Assembly (NCBI GenBank): GCA_002786025.1
Contig: NHNW01000024.1
Location: 310,001 to 374,000, forward strand
Source: Zasmidium citrigriseum
Lineage: Eukaryota > Ascomycota > Dothideomycetes > Mycosphaerellales > Mycosphaerellaceae
Direction: 5' to 3'
DNA length: 64,000 nt
Below the pieces are notes generated by a model that saw only the letters and a list, made by a program, of their open reading frames with translations, did not search any database and was not told where the DNA came from. The position numbers were made by a program, and so were the translations under genes. Positions 38,716 through 50,355 of the stretch are shown here, piece by piece (the first letter of the stretch is position 1; each line of letters starts with the position of its first letter).

Positions 38716-41700
38716 TTAATCAAACCTCAATTTGCCCATATTTCGAGCAGTAGCCGCCTCTTGAACCTCTCTCTGTGTCTTTTCCAGCGCATCTCTCCAC
38801 CCGTCCAGGACCTCTTCAGCCGTTGTGTCTTCCCCTCGCTCGATGACCCAAGCCATCCACTTCACAACTGCAACGACCTTGCTCGTATCCCTCTCTTCAA
38901 TGACCACATCCTTGAGATACTTGATCAACGCCTTGACATCGTCCTCGTACGGCGCTTCATCATTGAACTCCTTAAACCAAGCGCTGACTGCATTGCGGAG
39001 GTCCGGCAATTCGGAGAGCTTCTTGCTGGTGAAAGTCGGCTTGGCAGGTCGAGGCGGCAACGTGAAATGTCGATCAAGTGGTCCTTCATCTTCAGCTTTC
39101 TTCTTTCTACCCGCTCCCCGCCTTTGATGCAAGGACAGATCAATGCCACCAGTCCGTTGCAATCGTGCCTGCCGTTGTTGTGCAAGGACCTCTTCTCTCA
39201 AGTCATCAGGTAGAGCAGCAAGGACCTCTGGGTCGAGCTCCTCGGGCTCCTGCTCGCTGTCAGTGCCAGCGCTATCGTCGACAAGATGCGGACGAGCCAC
39301 GAAGTTCGCCTGCGTCAGGGTTGAAGATTCTCCGTGATTTCCAGTGTTACGAGACAGCCCACCCAAGTTTCTGCTCCCGCGCGGCCTGCCTCGACCTCTC
39401 TTCACCGGCTGGCGAGGCGGATGCAAAGTGCGTGCTTTACGTGGTGACTGGGGCAGAAGGGCCTGGTCGCCGCGCTTCTCAGCACGACTGCCAGGTGACT
39501 TGTAGAATTCGAGCACTTCATTGCGAACCTCCTCAGGCAAAGCCTCAAGAATGCTTGGGTCGATCTGTGACTGAGGCGGAATGACAATCGCAGGCGACTG
39601 ATCTCTTGAGGAAGTTTTCGATACAGCCTCTTTCACAGTGTCCACCGTTTTAACATCTCCCGGAGCTTTGCTCGCATGCTTCGCCAACTTTGACCGGATA
39701 TCGGGAGGCAATTCGGCGAGTACACTTGGATCGACCTGCGTTGGAAGTACGAATTGGGTCCCCAGGGTATTGAGAGGCTTCTTGGTCGGTGTTCCGGTAT
39801 CCACAGGCTTAAAAGCAGCGCTTGGCTGGTTAGCTTCTGCTATTCTCTGCTTCTGTGGCGTCTTGACATCGTCCTGAATGGGATCTTCAGCGAGTCGAGA
39901 CTTGCCAACTGGGGCTTTTGAAGGCTGTCCAGCAAGAAATTGAAGCTTCCTCTGGCTGCTGACATCTACTCCATCAGTGCCTTGCTTGAGCGGCTCCAGT
40001 TTTTGCATCTGTATGCCAATGCCTCTGAGCTCGCCGGGACTGATGCCGAATGACTTCATCATGGCGATGGCTTCCTTGGTGATCACCGCATGATCATTGG
40101 TAGCCACACCCAGCTGCAGGCTCTTGTTGAATACATCGCACTTTCCATGGCCCAAGTGCTTGGGCGGATCCCGAGGAGCATCAGCAGCTCTCTTCATCAC
40201 CTTCATCGTCAATTGCTTGCCCTTTACCCGTTCTTTGAGCAGACGTTTGTTGAGCTCGCCACAGAGTCCGTGCATGAACTCATCAACTTGGGCTTGGTTT
40301 TCGAATCGGACGCCCCAGTTGACCTCTGCAGATACACTTTTCCGGATGACTTGATCTCCGACTTCCGTCTTGTCGATACCACGAGCATACTCGTACATTC
40401 GCTCGCCCGTCTTGGGTCCAAGGGTGTTGATCAATTTCTGCTTGGACGCATCTCGAATGTCCTTGACGAACTTGATACCGATCTCTTCGAGCTTGCCGCC
40501 GAGACTCCAAGCAACGCCAGGAAGCTTTGTAACTTCTAGCTCCCCGATGAAATCGAGGACATCATCTGGCTTCAGTTGGTGTTGCCCAGCAGGCTTAGCT
40601 TTACGCAAAGCGACTTTTGCCTGAAGAATGTTGCCGCCGATGCCGACCGACACCGCGCAGCCAGTCTTCTCGAGAACTTCGTCCCGCAGCTGCTGTGCGA
40701 TCTCGTCGGCTTTGCTCTGTTCACGATGTACTGCGCCCTCATGACGCTGAACTCCATCAGTACCGCTTTCAGCAAAGCAAAGGGCGCTAATATCGATAAG
40801 AGCTTCATCGATCGAGACGCTTTGCACAACGCCTCCAGTTGCCATTATGGCATCATAGAACTTTCGACTTGCTGCTTCGTAGCCAGGAAAGTCGTATGGC
40901 AAGATCTTCACCTCCGGGCAAAGCTGCTGCGCCCGCTTCATCCACATGCCATTGCTAATGCCAAATTTGCGAGCAGGGTAATTGCAGCTGGCAATTTCCG
41001 AGCCTGAACCGCCGCCATGCGCTACCACGGCCGGCTTGTCTTTGTATTGAGGATACTTCTTGAGTGACACAGCAGCGAAGAAGCTGTCAAAATCGACGTG
41101 CATGATGTATCGCCTCTGTCCAGGCAGCTTCTTCTGCTTCGCTTTCTGAGACGATGACTTTTCTGCAGCGAGTGCCTGAAGCTGCGACTTGAGATCGGCC
41201 TTCCACGTGGATAGGTGGTGGAGTCGAGACTCGCGGTAGAATTGTTCCAAGAAGTCTGGGTTGACGACCGTGGATTTGCGGATATTCGGATCAGACAAGA
41301 GCATGGCGTTATGCTCTTCTGCTGTCATTTTTGCGAGCTTCTCAGGCGAGACATTGTTCATTACTTCCGAGTTCCGAACAACGGCGTGCGAGAACTCCGA
41401 TTCATTCCATCCATCCCAGGGTGGTAGATCAGCGGCCTGCTTTTCTGAGGTCGGTTGATCGGCAAAGACTCCGCCACCAGAAGCAGTAGCATCTTTAGGG
41501 TTGGCAGTTTCACGAGTTGGGCTACTAGGAGGCGGTGTCTGCAGCTTGCCATTGTCATCTTCTATCAGTTGACGGTTGCTGGTAGGTTCGTCGCCGTCCT
41601 GCCCTGCGGCCTGATCGGCCTCATTCAGAGCCTGCTCAACTGAGCTTGTGATCTCCGGCATGGGATACTTGTCTTCATCTTCAATATCCTCTGCTGTAGG

Positions 41701-42360
41701 GGTCACGGTCTGCGTGACAGGCCGTTGCGCAGCCTGAGACTTGAGTTGGGATGTGTACCAGCTGGTGTCAGTCTGCTCTCTGTACCCCTGAGCTTTTCGG
41801 TTGGCCTGACTAGTAATCTGGCCATTCTCAAAGCCCAGGACTTTCTGCCCGACGCCCTCGTCCACTACTCTGTATGCATCCCAAGGTAGCAACTTGCCAG
41901 CTTTGATACTGTCGACTATCCATGCCGGCTTTACGATGCGATAGCGTTTGAACTCTTCCTTCTTCTTGGGCGTTAGATTGCTGGCGATGATATGAGTGAC
42001 CATGGTCTTGCCGTCCAGATATTGAATGAAACCGCCTCCATGTTGGACTATCATCGTATGAAGGTCGTTCAGGGATGGTTGAGTGTAGCCATTCACGTGG
42101 CATACGATCCCTCTGAACAGGTTTGGCTTGTCCGAAGATTGCTGACGGAGTTCGGCATCCAGATTCTGAAGCTTGATCTTCTTCCGCCGGAAGTAGTCTG
42201 AGAAGCCCCCGAATTTCGAGCCTTCATACTCCTCGCCTGACACAGGTCAGCAAATAGTCTCGATTAGACTGCTTCCAAACGTACCATCTTCGCCCTGAAA
42301 GTCGTGGTTCTCGATGCGTTTCCGCACGAGAGACGACTTCTGCTCGAGCCGAGAGCCCAT
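38716..42360 (-). CDS. rev1: DNA repair polymerase REV1
   Basis: Two exons (42360-42285 and 42236-38716) with a 48-bp intron give 1198 residues. The first exon supplies MGSRLEQKSSLVRKRIENHD. A BRCT domain follows (FRGIVCHVNGYTQPS...HGGGFIQYL...THIIASNL...PAWIVDSI). The Y-family polymerase core starts at M404 with HVDFDSFFAAV (D407, D409 metal site), then SCNYPARKFGI, and SIDEALID with D502 and E503. Three ubiquitin-binding motifs are visible in the C-terminal third: DPSVLAELPPDIRSKL, DPSILEALPEEVRNEV and DPEVLAALPDDLREEV. The final 100 residues are the helical domain that binds other translesion polymerases. REV1 inserts dCMP opposite lesions and scaffolds Pol zeta. All hallmark residues are present, and the length fits fungal REV1. 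Confidence 0.95.
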
Positions 42361-42737
42361 GACTGCAGCTTAGTGTCATCGTCTCCTGAGTATGTGGAGG
42401 GTCGGAGACATTTGCAAGTGAACAGATTTGATTGTCGCCACAGCCAGGCGCGCGTCACAGGTGAGGTCGACGCGAAGTGACAAGGAAGCCGCGGGACGAG
42501 CCGGGCCAGCTCTCCACAACGGATCAAATTCGGCTGTCGCCCGAGACTCGAGAAAAAGTCTCTGGAGCTCTTCTCTTTCTGCCACCGCAGACTCTGTCCC
42601 AACCCGCCTCTTTTCTCTTCCTTCCACCTACTTCCGCCCCCTCTACCTCTACCTCACTTCGAGACTTCCTCTCGAAGCATTTCTATCCCTCCCCGAGTTC
42701 TACCTACCCGCGGCCAGCCCACCGCCGCTTCACCGCA
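42361..42737. promoter_or_regulatory. Divergent promoter, REV1 and FKBP
   Basis: 377 bases between two divergent start codons. The FKBP side has a C/T-rich leader (around 42590-42720). No TATA box is seen. Confidence 0.45.
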
Positions 42738-44283
42738 ATGACCGCCCTTCTGCCAATGGCCGTCTATGGCCTCGAGGTTTCCCCAGGCGATGTCGCCATC
42801 CCAGCGCGACCAGACATCCCGGCTGCCTTCCGTGTCACCATGGCCGCCATCGACCCATCCGCAGAGCCAGAGGGCGAGGACGGCGCAGTTCCTCGTGCGA
42901 CTCTGAAGATCATCCGCCAGTCGCTGTTCGACGACGATGATGAGGATGACGAGGATGACTTCGACGTTGACCAGATGGAGGCCATGCTCGCTGAGGACGA
43001 TGATGACGACGAGGATAGCGAGGATGATGAGGAGGTCAACGGCGGCCCAAGCGACCCAGCTAAGTCGAAGAAGGCTAGGAAGGAGGCCGCTCGCAAGGAG
43101 ATCCAGGCTATGCTCGAGGATGCCGAGATGGAGGATGATTCTGATGAGGCTCCTAATGGCATCAACGGCATCAAGTCTGCCAAGGCCCTTGGCAAGATGC
43201 CAGCCAGCGACGAGGACGACGATGAAGACGACGAGGAGGGCGAGGAGTTCGAAGAGTTTGTTATCTGCACTCTCGACCCCAGCAAGGTAAGTCAACATAA
43301 AATTTTCGGTATCCGAGTCAGGTAGCTAAAGTGCTTTACAGAACTACCAGCAACCGCTTGACATCACGGTTGGCGAGAACGAGACGGTCTTGTTCAAGGT
43401 ATCTGGAACCCACAGCATCTACCTCACCGGCAACTACGTCGAGCCAGCCGGCCAGCCAGAGGGCCCTGGAATGTACGACCCAGACAGTGACGAGGAGGGC
43501 GACTACGATCTCGAGCCAGACAGCGACGAGATGTACGACGAGGACGACTCGGAGGACGAGCTCGACGGTTTGGACAACCCCCGCGTCATGGAAATCGACG
43601 AAGACGAGGACGAAGAGGAGGCTCCCAAGCTTGTTGAGGCTACCAAGAGCAAGAAGGGAAAGAACAAGCGCCCTGCTGAGGATGACGAGGTCGCCAATGG
43701 CGAGTCTATCGATGAGATGATCGCCAAGGAGGTCAAGAAGGACGCAGCCAACGGCGAGGAGAAGCTGAGCAAGAAGCAGCTCAAGAAGCAGAAGAAGAAC
43801 GATGGCTCTGCGACTGTCACCGCTACTGAGGAGACCAAGGACGGCTCCGGCAAGAAGGTTCAATTCGCCAAAGAGCTCGAGCAAGGCCCAACTCCCACCA
43901 AGGGCGACAAGAAGGACGACAAGCCCAAGGGTGCCCTCGGCGTGAAGAAGGTGCAGGGTGTGACCATCGATGACAAGAAGCTCGGCAGTGGTCCAGCTGC
44001 GAAGCACGGCGACCGCGTCGGCATGCGCTACATTGGCAAGCTCTCGAAGAACAACAAGGTCTTCGACTCGAACAAGAAGGGCAAGCCTTTCTCCTTCAAG
44101 CTGGGCGTCGGCGAGGTCATCAAGGGCTGGGACATTGGTATCGCAGGCATGGCCGCCGGCGGTGAGCGCCGTATCACCATTCCCGCTCATCTTGCCTATG
44201 GCAGCAAGGGCGCTGGCAAGGACATTCCTCCCAACTCTGAGCTCGTCTTCGATGTCAAGCTGCTCGAGATCAACAAGAAATAA
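42738..44283 (+). CDS. Nucleolar FKBP-type peptidyl-prolyl isomerase (Fpr3/Fpr4-like)
   Basis: Two exons (42738-43286 and 43342-44283), 55-bp intron, 496 residues. The start [18 protein letters not shown] opens a nucleoplasmin-like fold, interrupted by long acidic runs ([14 protein letters not shown] and others) and ending with [21 protein letters not shown] and [18 protein letters not shown]. Basic Lys-rich stretches ([11 protein letters not shown]) follow. The last 105 residues are the FKBP catalytic domain: [57 protein letters not shown], and [16 protein letters not shown]. Yeast Fpr3/Fpr4 are nucleolar histone chaperones that isomerise histone prolines. The domain order is identical, so the call is strong; which of the two paralogues it matches cannot be said. 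Confidence 0.93.
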
Positions 44284-45380
44284 GTCCACCTCGCACTGAT
44301 CCGGAACCTGGACCAATGGCAACCCATCTGACGGACTGACTGGTTGCTTTGATTTGACGGCTCTACTCGCATGTACACTGTTTTTCACGGCCTGTTCTCC
44401 GAGCGGATCGTTTGCGCTGGCGGCAGTCTACTTCCAGACCAAGTGCTGGGGGAAGGACGACTTCCGCTGCTGACGCTCACAACAAGCGTCAGTCCTGCAA
44501 CTCCGCATGTTGCATTGCATTGTCTTGTTATTTGACTGTTTGCCCTCGCGCTGGCTCTTTTCTCGATGATACCCGACTTGCACTTGATGGCATTTGCAGG
44601 AATGATGGGTTTCTTCTACTGTCGACAGCATGTTTGTGTTTATGAGTCTGTGTCGGAGGAAAAGTATATGTATCAAAAAGAAGGGCGTTTGCGAGACGGC
44701 GTACATAGTGTCTGTTAATGGAGAGGTCAATGCTTTCGATACTAGTTCACTGTCACCTTCATCGATTGTCATTGAAGTAGAGTGGCTTGTGGGCTGGTGA
44801 GAGAATGTTCAGATCGGCGATTGCTCACTACGAGAGCTTGGACGACGACTCCGATAGGACGTCAACCAGGAAGCACTAAGAAATGTTTTGAGTGTCGGAA
44901 AAAAGTGCGATGAGCTCGACATCGACTGCGGTTGGCCACAGAGCAAGAGACGCTAGTGAATGTTCCTTGTCAATCCATCAATCCATCAATCCGCCAATCC
45001 ATCAATCCATCGACACTTCCTCCTTCTCTATCATATCGGTCACATGTCGCTGTCTCTCTGAGAACATCACATCGCTTCGAGGACATGAAGCCTGTCACTG
45101 TCAGAACACTCATGCATGCTTCGACGCTCCGATCTGAGATGGAAGACCTCTCGGCTCAACGGCCGTAAAGCGATCCTTTGTTTGAATTCCATTGGACTTG
45201 GAGAATGGACTAGTGATGATGCTCTCTCGGACAAGAGCGAGCCACGATGTGCGATTGAGCAAGTTGTAGTCAGCTCTGAAGCCCTTCAATCTTCGAGATC
45301 ATCCGTCTTCGAGCAACCTCACGCTGGCCGGTTTGGGATTCGCATTGGCCGGTTCAGGATCAGAGGGCGATTTTCACACG
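44284..45380. other. Intergenic region
   Basis: About 1.1 kb. It carries the 3' end of the FKBP gene, a short tandem repeat (listed separately) and the promoter of the hydrolase gene. Small open frames are not supported. Confidence 0.4.
44971..45010. repeat. Short tandem repeat, 8-base unit CAATCCAT
   Basis: Five copies of CAATCCAT in a row, the third altered to CAATCCGC. It lies in non-coding sequence and is a simple minisatellite-like repeat. Confidence 0.85.
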
Positions 45381-46549
45381 ATGCCATCTCAATCACCACT
45401 TCCGTTGAGCAACCGCTTCCCTGGACAGCAGCCTGGGAAATATGGTGCCCGTCGACGACAGTATCTCGTCTACTTCCTGCCTGGGAATCCTGGCGTGGTG
45501 GCTTTCTATCGGAAGTTCCTAGAGCAGCTACGTACCGCTCTGGACGAAGAAGACGACGGAGAATGTGATATTGAGATCTTTGGCGCCAGTCTGGCTGGCT
45601 TCGAATGCGGCGCTCCAGGCTCTAGAAAATCTCAGCAGCTCCCCGTGGATATCGATGGCCAGATTCGCTTTGCTGAGACGACTTTGTCAGACTACATCGA
45701 GCACTCTGTAAAGTCGACGCACATGAAGGAAGAAGAACCTGTTCGTGCCATTCTTGTTGGCCACTCTCTTGGCGCGTTCCTCGCTATGGAGATGATACAA
45801 CGGCATCGAAACGCACTCCGGATTGGAGAAGATGGGCAACGACCATACAAACTCATTTCCATCATTGGATTGTTCCCAGGTCTTGTTAATCTAGCACAGG
45901 GAATGATGCCCGCGAAGCTTGCCGTAAGACTTCTCCCCTGAACTGGGAATCGAATGGCTGACAGTCTTGGAAAGTGGCTCGATTCAGTACCATGTGGCAC
46001 ATCTCTGATCTCCACCGCGATTCGCTTCCTGGTCAACCTGATACCACTGTTTCTCCTGGAGAGTCTCGTTGCTCAAGGCACTGGCTACCCTCCTGGGGAT
46101 GTCAATACAACTTGTCGCTGGTTGAGCAGTAGATGGGGCTTGCACGAAACTCTGTAAGTACAGCTGCTACCTGGTGGTGAACGCCCGCTGATCACGACGA
46201 TAGACACCTTGCGAAGGAGGAGATGGTTCGCATTGCAGACGACCCCTGGGATGAAGAAGTTTGGGGATCGCCACAGCCAACACAGCTATCAGAGCCACGG
46301 CCAAAGTTGTTCTTCCTGTTTGGCGAACACGACGACTGGATACCTAGTGGACCAAGAGACGAGCTCATTGAGATCCGAGGACGTCCTCACACAGCTCTTG
46401 GAAAGTCTCCCAGCAATGAGTGGAGAGCGACTATGGAGATCGACAGAACCGGGATTCCTCACGACTTTGCGGTGAAGCACAGCAAACCAGTCGCAGGGAC
46501 TGTGGCGGCCTGGATCCGAGAACTCGTTAGACAAGATTCTGGAAATTGA
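45381..46549 (+). CDS. Lipid droplet-associated hydrolase (LDAH-like)
   Basis: I read three exons: 45381-45923, 45975-46153 and 46204-46549, 355 residues. The protein has the alpha/beta-hydrolase layout of LDAH/yeast Ldh1: YLVYFLPGNPGVVAFYRKFL (oxyanion region), VGHSLGAF with nucleophile S129, IIGLFPGLVNLA, a hydrophobic segment (STAIRFLVNLIPLFLLESLV), FLFGEHDDWIP with the acid, and a late histidine in IPHDFAVKHSK. Members act on lipid droplets as esterases of debated substrate. The second intron (46154-46203) is clear. The first is less clear: GTAAGA at 45924 pairs with GGAAAG ending at 45974 to keep the frame; the nearer AG at 45964 would break it. A CTGAC branch site lies just upstream. 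Confidence 0.82.
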
Positions 46550-46782
46550 ACATGCGCCACCCGCCCTCTCGCTTCTTCGCGAGATCGGTAGGATCCCTCG
46601 TAACCCAAGACCAGTTCAGCTGAAGGAGCGTGGGCCATGGGCCATGTCAGCTTCACAGGAAGTCCTTCAGCTGCCCAGCATCTGCTGAGACAGCTCTTGA
46701 TCGAACTTCTCCACGTTCTTAACTCCTTCGGCAGTATACACGAGATCAGATCGTAGTACATTGGAGTCGAAGTGACAAGAGA

Positions 46783-47195
46783 ATGTCCATCTCAAGATCG
46801 ATTACCACAGCCACGCTCCTCCTTCAGGGGATCGCGGTAGGAGCCTCTGGAGTTTACGCCTTCATCAATCCAGAAGGCTTTCTCCGCTTCGTCGGTGAGG
46901 TCGGAGAACATACGTTCGGCGGAAAGCCTGAGCTGGCACGAGGAACGAGGTACCGTATCACAGTCTACAATGCAACAAATTGGACGCCGACATTTACGCC
47001 AGCTTACAACTTCTTACCATGGGATCGTACTTTCTCCTTGCTGCCAGCTACCCACCGATCCATCGAAAGGCCCTGGTACTGAACACGTTCCTGCGAGCTC
47101 TTGCGGTGTATCACTTCTGGAGAGAACAAGTGCACTCTATCGTCGCCATGGAAGTTCTGTCCATGATCGTCAACGGCGTGGCGGCTTATTTCTAG
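46783..47195 (+). CDS. Small hypothetical membrane protein, gene model uncertain
   Basis: Exon 1 starts MSISRSITTATLLLQGIAVG with a hydrophobic segment; the second half, in another frame, encodes LDADIYASLQLLTMGSYFLLAA, RKALVLNTFLRALAVYHFWRE and MEVLSMIVNGVAAYF, three more likely membrane helices. A 50-bp intron 46914-46963 (weak donor GTTCGG, acceptor ATCACAG) joins both in frame to give 120 residues. A pair of better-looking sites would leave an impossible 14-nt intron. A frameshift in a single-exon gene is the alternative. The four-helix layout resembles small fungal membrane proteins of unknown function. Confidence 0.5.
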
Positions 47196-47297
47196 CACCG
47201 GCACGAACCTCTGAAAGCACTCTCAAAAAGGTCTTTGATCGAAATCTCGAGCCAAATGATTGTTACATACTACCTAACTTCAGTACTCTCAACTCAA

Positions 47298-47558
47298 TCA
47301 AAAATACCCACCCCGATATATCGACGAGCTGGGATTCTGCATGCCCATCCAACTGCCCTGCATAGCATTATACATCGGCCCACCGTACCGATCCCATCCA
47401 CCGCGGTAGCCAAAGATGGCTTGTGGGTTGGTTTGCCAGCCAGCGCCGTAACGACGGAGGTTGTTGTTGCGGAACGATCGGTCGCGCCAGTCCATGGCGC
47501 TGTAGAAGCCTGGGGCGGCGGGGCCGCCGTAGCCTGGGATGCGGTTGAGGGGGAACAT
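47298..47558 (-). CDS. Small Gly/Tyr/Arg-rich hypothetical protein
   Basis: An ATG frame of 86 residues beginning MFPLNRIPGYGGPAAPG. The composition is striking: Gly, Tyr, Arg, Trp and Met rich (GYRGGWDRYGGPMYNAMQG), with no hydrophobic core. The leader just upstream is C/A-rich (ACAACCACA before ATG), typical of fungal start sites, which supports a real gene. No family is recognised. It could be a low-complexity RNA-binding or structural protein, or a chance frame. Confidence 0.5.
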   Translation of the reverse strand: MFPLNRIPGYGGPAAPGFYSAMDWRDRSFRNNNLRRYGAGWQTNPQAIFGYRGGWDRYGGPMYNAMQGSWMGMQNPSSSIYRGGYF

Positions 47559-47984
47559 TGTGGTTGTTAGTATGTGTGGTTCGTGGGTGTTGGGATGTTG
47601 GGTGATGAGGGAGTTGGGTATGGTTGGAAAGGTAGGGTGTCTTTATGTTATTCCAGCCAGGGGCTTCACGATGGCGTCTGTCGTTGGAGTTGATGGATTC
47701 TGAGCATTCTCCGTCTTCACGAGCTCGTCGCGATACTCCATCAATCTTCCCAGCGCCATGAAGCATAAACAAGTTGGGGAACATGATCGCCTCTCCCGGA
47801 CCTCCATCATGTCACATACCATGCAAGCAACGTGGTTTGAAGCGCGAAGTATTGCTTGTCCTCTTCACCACCGCATATCATATCCTCTCAGCCAAGAATA
47901 AAGGCTACATCAAAGACCCAAGACCCAACATGCGTCTCTTTCAACGCTCATCCTTCAAACCCCGTCGACCCAACAACAGCAAAC

Positions 47985-48521
47985 ATGTCAACTTCCTCCC
48001 TACGCTTACCCTCCCCCAACTCCCAAACCCGCCCACCCTACCTCTCAATCCCCACCTTCTCTCCTCCTCCCTCCGACGGCCTCCTCATCCCCCAACGAGA
48101 AAGAATTCAAACCTACCTGAACCTCATCCCTCAACAACGCCTCACGCGTTGCTCATCCTTCACGGCCAACTTCGCACGCCTGACGATACGAAGGCAACTC
48201 GAGCAGCAAGCCAGAAAGCGTGTGCTGTTGGGTGATCTTGTGCTCGTGTTCGCGTTGCACACCGGAGACGATGAGTTACTGAGAGAAGTCCATGCGTTGT
48301 TGCGAGTGATGAAGTTTACGGGACTGGTGTTTTGGCGGCAGAGGGGGAAGGAGAGGTGGCACGATGGAGTGGGCGAGGAGGGTGAGAGGCATGCTTGGTT
48401 GAGAAAGTTGAAGGAGAGTGGTGTTCGCTGGCCGCCGCATATGATCATGGCCATCGGGCTGTCCTATTACTTCCTTGCTGCTTTGATCGCCTGGGCGGTG
48501 CTGGAACGATGGTGGATCTGA
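47985..48521 (+). CDS. Hypothetical tail-anchored protein, 178 aa
   Basis: A single exon starting at the ATG at 47985 (MSTSSLRLPSPNSQTRPP). The frame is open further up, but without ATG and with poor composition. The first 50 residues are Pro/Ser rich; the middle is charged and helical (RRQLEQQARKRVLLGDLVLV, DDELLREVHALLRVM); the end is one membrane segment (MAIGLSYYFLAALIAWAVLE) followed by RWWI. That layout suggests a tail-anchored protein. No family is recognised. Confidence 0.6.
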   Translation: MSTSSLRLPSPNSQTRPPYLSIPTFSPPPSDGLLIPQRERIQTYLNLIPQQRLTRCSSFTANFARLTIRRQLEQQARKRVLLGDLVLVFALHTGDDELLREVHALLRVMKFTGLVFWRQRGKERWHDGVGEEGERHAWLRKLKESGVRWPPHMIMAIGLSYYFLAALIAWAVLERWWI

Positions 48522-48693
48522 GAATGAGGATGATGTTGCTACTGGCACGCATATATCTGTCTGTCGTTATCAGCTATCTCTCAAACACAAAAGAACAATT
48601 CTCCACGCTCCAACCAACACCTTGCGAATCGAAGAACCAAAGCCAAAACATCATAACGCAGAACTCATATCTTCATAACCTTCGTGCATCTCT

Positions 48694-49783
48694 CTACGAC
48701 GCAAGGGCCGCGTTCTCGGTCTTCTCAGCAGTGGGGACGTCCTCGTTCAAACCGCCTTCTTGCTCCTGGGCCCTTTCCATGGCTTCGACACGCTGCTGGT
48801 CAACGGTCAAGCCAGGCTCGGAGCCAGCAGTTCGGTCTGGCAAGTTCGTGCTGGCCATGGCGTTGCTACCCAGCTTGCTGGCCGAGGTATGAATAGGTTC
48901 AACATTAGGGTTCCAGCTCCTGAGCGAAGCCTCAGCATCATTGAGGACCTCTCGCGCTTCCTCAGCCTTGGGGAAGGGCTGACGGTCCTCGCCGGGCACC
49001 ATGGGTGTGTCGTCGAGCATGTTGATCAAAGTACGGGCATGCTTGGCCAGGAGGATCTGCTTCTCAGCACGCTCGATGATGGCGGCGGTGTGGAGGTCAT
49101 AGGCCTCCTTGAACTTCTGGCGGGTGACGTTGCTCAACTGGGCATCGGCGACAAGGCTCTGTGCTTCGGCGCGGACAAGCTCCTGCTCGAGAGTGACGAG
49201 CTTGGTCGACTCAGGCTCCTTGTACTTGAGCTTCGAGATCTCATCTTGGATCTGCATTCACCGTCAGTACTCAACATACTCCACGCCCTGATGCACGCGA
49301 TTCTCACCTTCTGCTTATGATTCCTCGTCGGCTGCACACTAGCCTCCGTATTCCTAATCCCCTTCAAGACAGTCCTGCTCTCCTCCATATTCTGCGCGAA
49401 CAAGTCCTCCTGCTCCGCGATCTCCGCGAGCAAAACACCAAGCTTGTCCGAGATGTCGCTGACAGCATCGTCCTCGGTGCTCTCACCCCATTCGGACAAC
49501 TGGCTGGCGATGCTCTGCGTCTCTTTACCGGCCTGCTCATAGGCGCCGATTGCGTGGTTCTCGGTCTTGATCAGCTGGTACAGCTTCTTGGAGAGCTCGG
49601 GCTGGCGCATGCCTCGGAGGGAGGACATGGCGAAGCGGTGCTTGGGGGCATCGCCGCCCTTTTGGCTGCCCGTTTTGGAGCGGATGGAGTGTGAGCGTCC
49701 GATGTTCCTGCATGTGCGTCGTCAGTCTTCTACCCATGAACAGGTATGTTGCATATAGCTCGAGTCGTTGACTCTACTCACAT
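48694..49783 (-). CDS. pil1: Eisosome core component Pil1/Lsp1
   Basis: Three exons: 49783-49782, 49707-49308 and 49251-48694, giving 319 residues. As in RPL19, the start codon is split: AT in exon 1, then a 74-bp intron (GTGAGT...ATGCAG), then the G in front of AACATCGGA. The protein starts MNIGRSHSIRSKTGSQKGG, matching the MNRS-S-R start of this family. The BAR-domain body is diagnostic: FAMSSLRGMRQPELSKKLYQ, LIKTENHAIGAYEQAGKE, SQLSEWGE, SDKLGVLLAEIAEQEDLFAQ, LKGIRNTEASVQPTR, LEQELVRAEAQSLVADAQL and FKEAYDLHTAAIIERAEKQI. Pil1/Lsp1 polymerise under the plasma membrane into eisosomes. The acidic C-terminus is variable. The family call is certain; Pil1 versus Lsp1 cannot be separated in filamentous fungi. 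Confidence 0.94.
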
Positions 49784-50355
49784 CTTGACTGATCGTTCAC
49801 TTCGTTTCTGTTGATGCTACTTCCAAGAAAAGTCGTACGGCGCGACAGCTCGGGCTTTCTTCAAGTATTATTAGTCTCTCTCACACTTCACGCCAGTGGC
49901 AAGTATGATGAAGTAGTAGCAGAAGATTGGGCTCCGAGGCCGTGGGAGAGCTCGAGAACCTGGCATTTGCAATGACGTAGGCGCCATCACCCGGACGCTG
50001 CCTTTCAAACTTTCATCATCGCGAACCACAATGAACTCCGGAAGCGCGAGGAACAAAGAAGAATTTGCAGCAGAGTGCTATTGGTGATGTCTACGCGTAC
50101 ACAGAACCCATCGGTGTCGTTCCCCGTTAGTCCGAAGCTCCGTCACGCATTCTGCTTGCTCTGCGGCCCAGCCGTAGAACGATACCACATTGTCCATTGT
50201 ATGGATATCAACTTTCCATCACATCAACCCAAGAACAGAGTATGAGAGTATTGCCCATATTCCATGCCATCCCTCGTATATCATAATCAATCAATCACAC
50301 ATCATCGTTGTCGTTGTCCTTCTCGCGTTCCATCGTTGTGATCAGCCTCTCCGTC
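49784..50355. other. Intergenic region upstream of Pil1
   Basis: It holds the Pil1 promoter and leader and the 3' end of the next minus-strand gene. No other feature is seen. Confidence 0.4.

Noticed and set aside
43336..44388. 350-codon minus-strand frame opposite the FKBP gene
   Set aside because: It is the antisense of acidic Asp/Glu-rich codons, which read as Leu/Val on the other strand.
46950..46963. 14-bp intron in the small membrane protein gene
   Set aside because: It would join the frames, but it is far below the minimum length for splicing.
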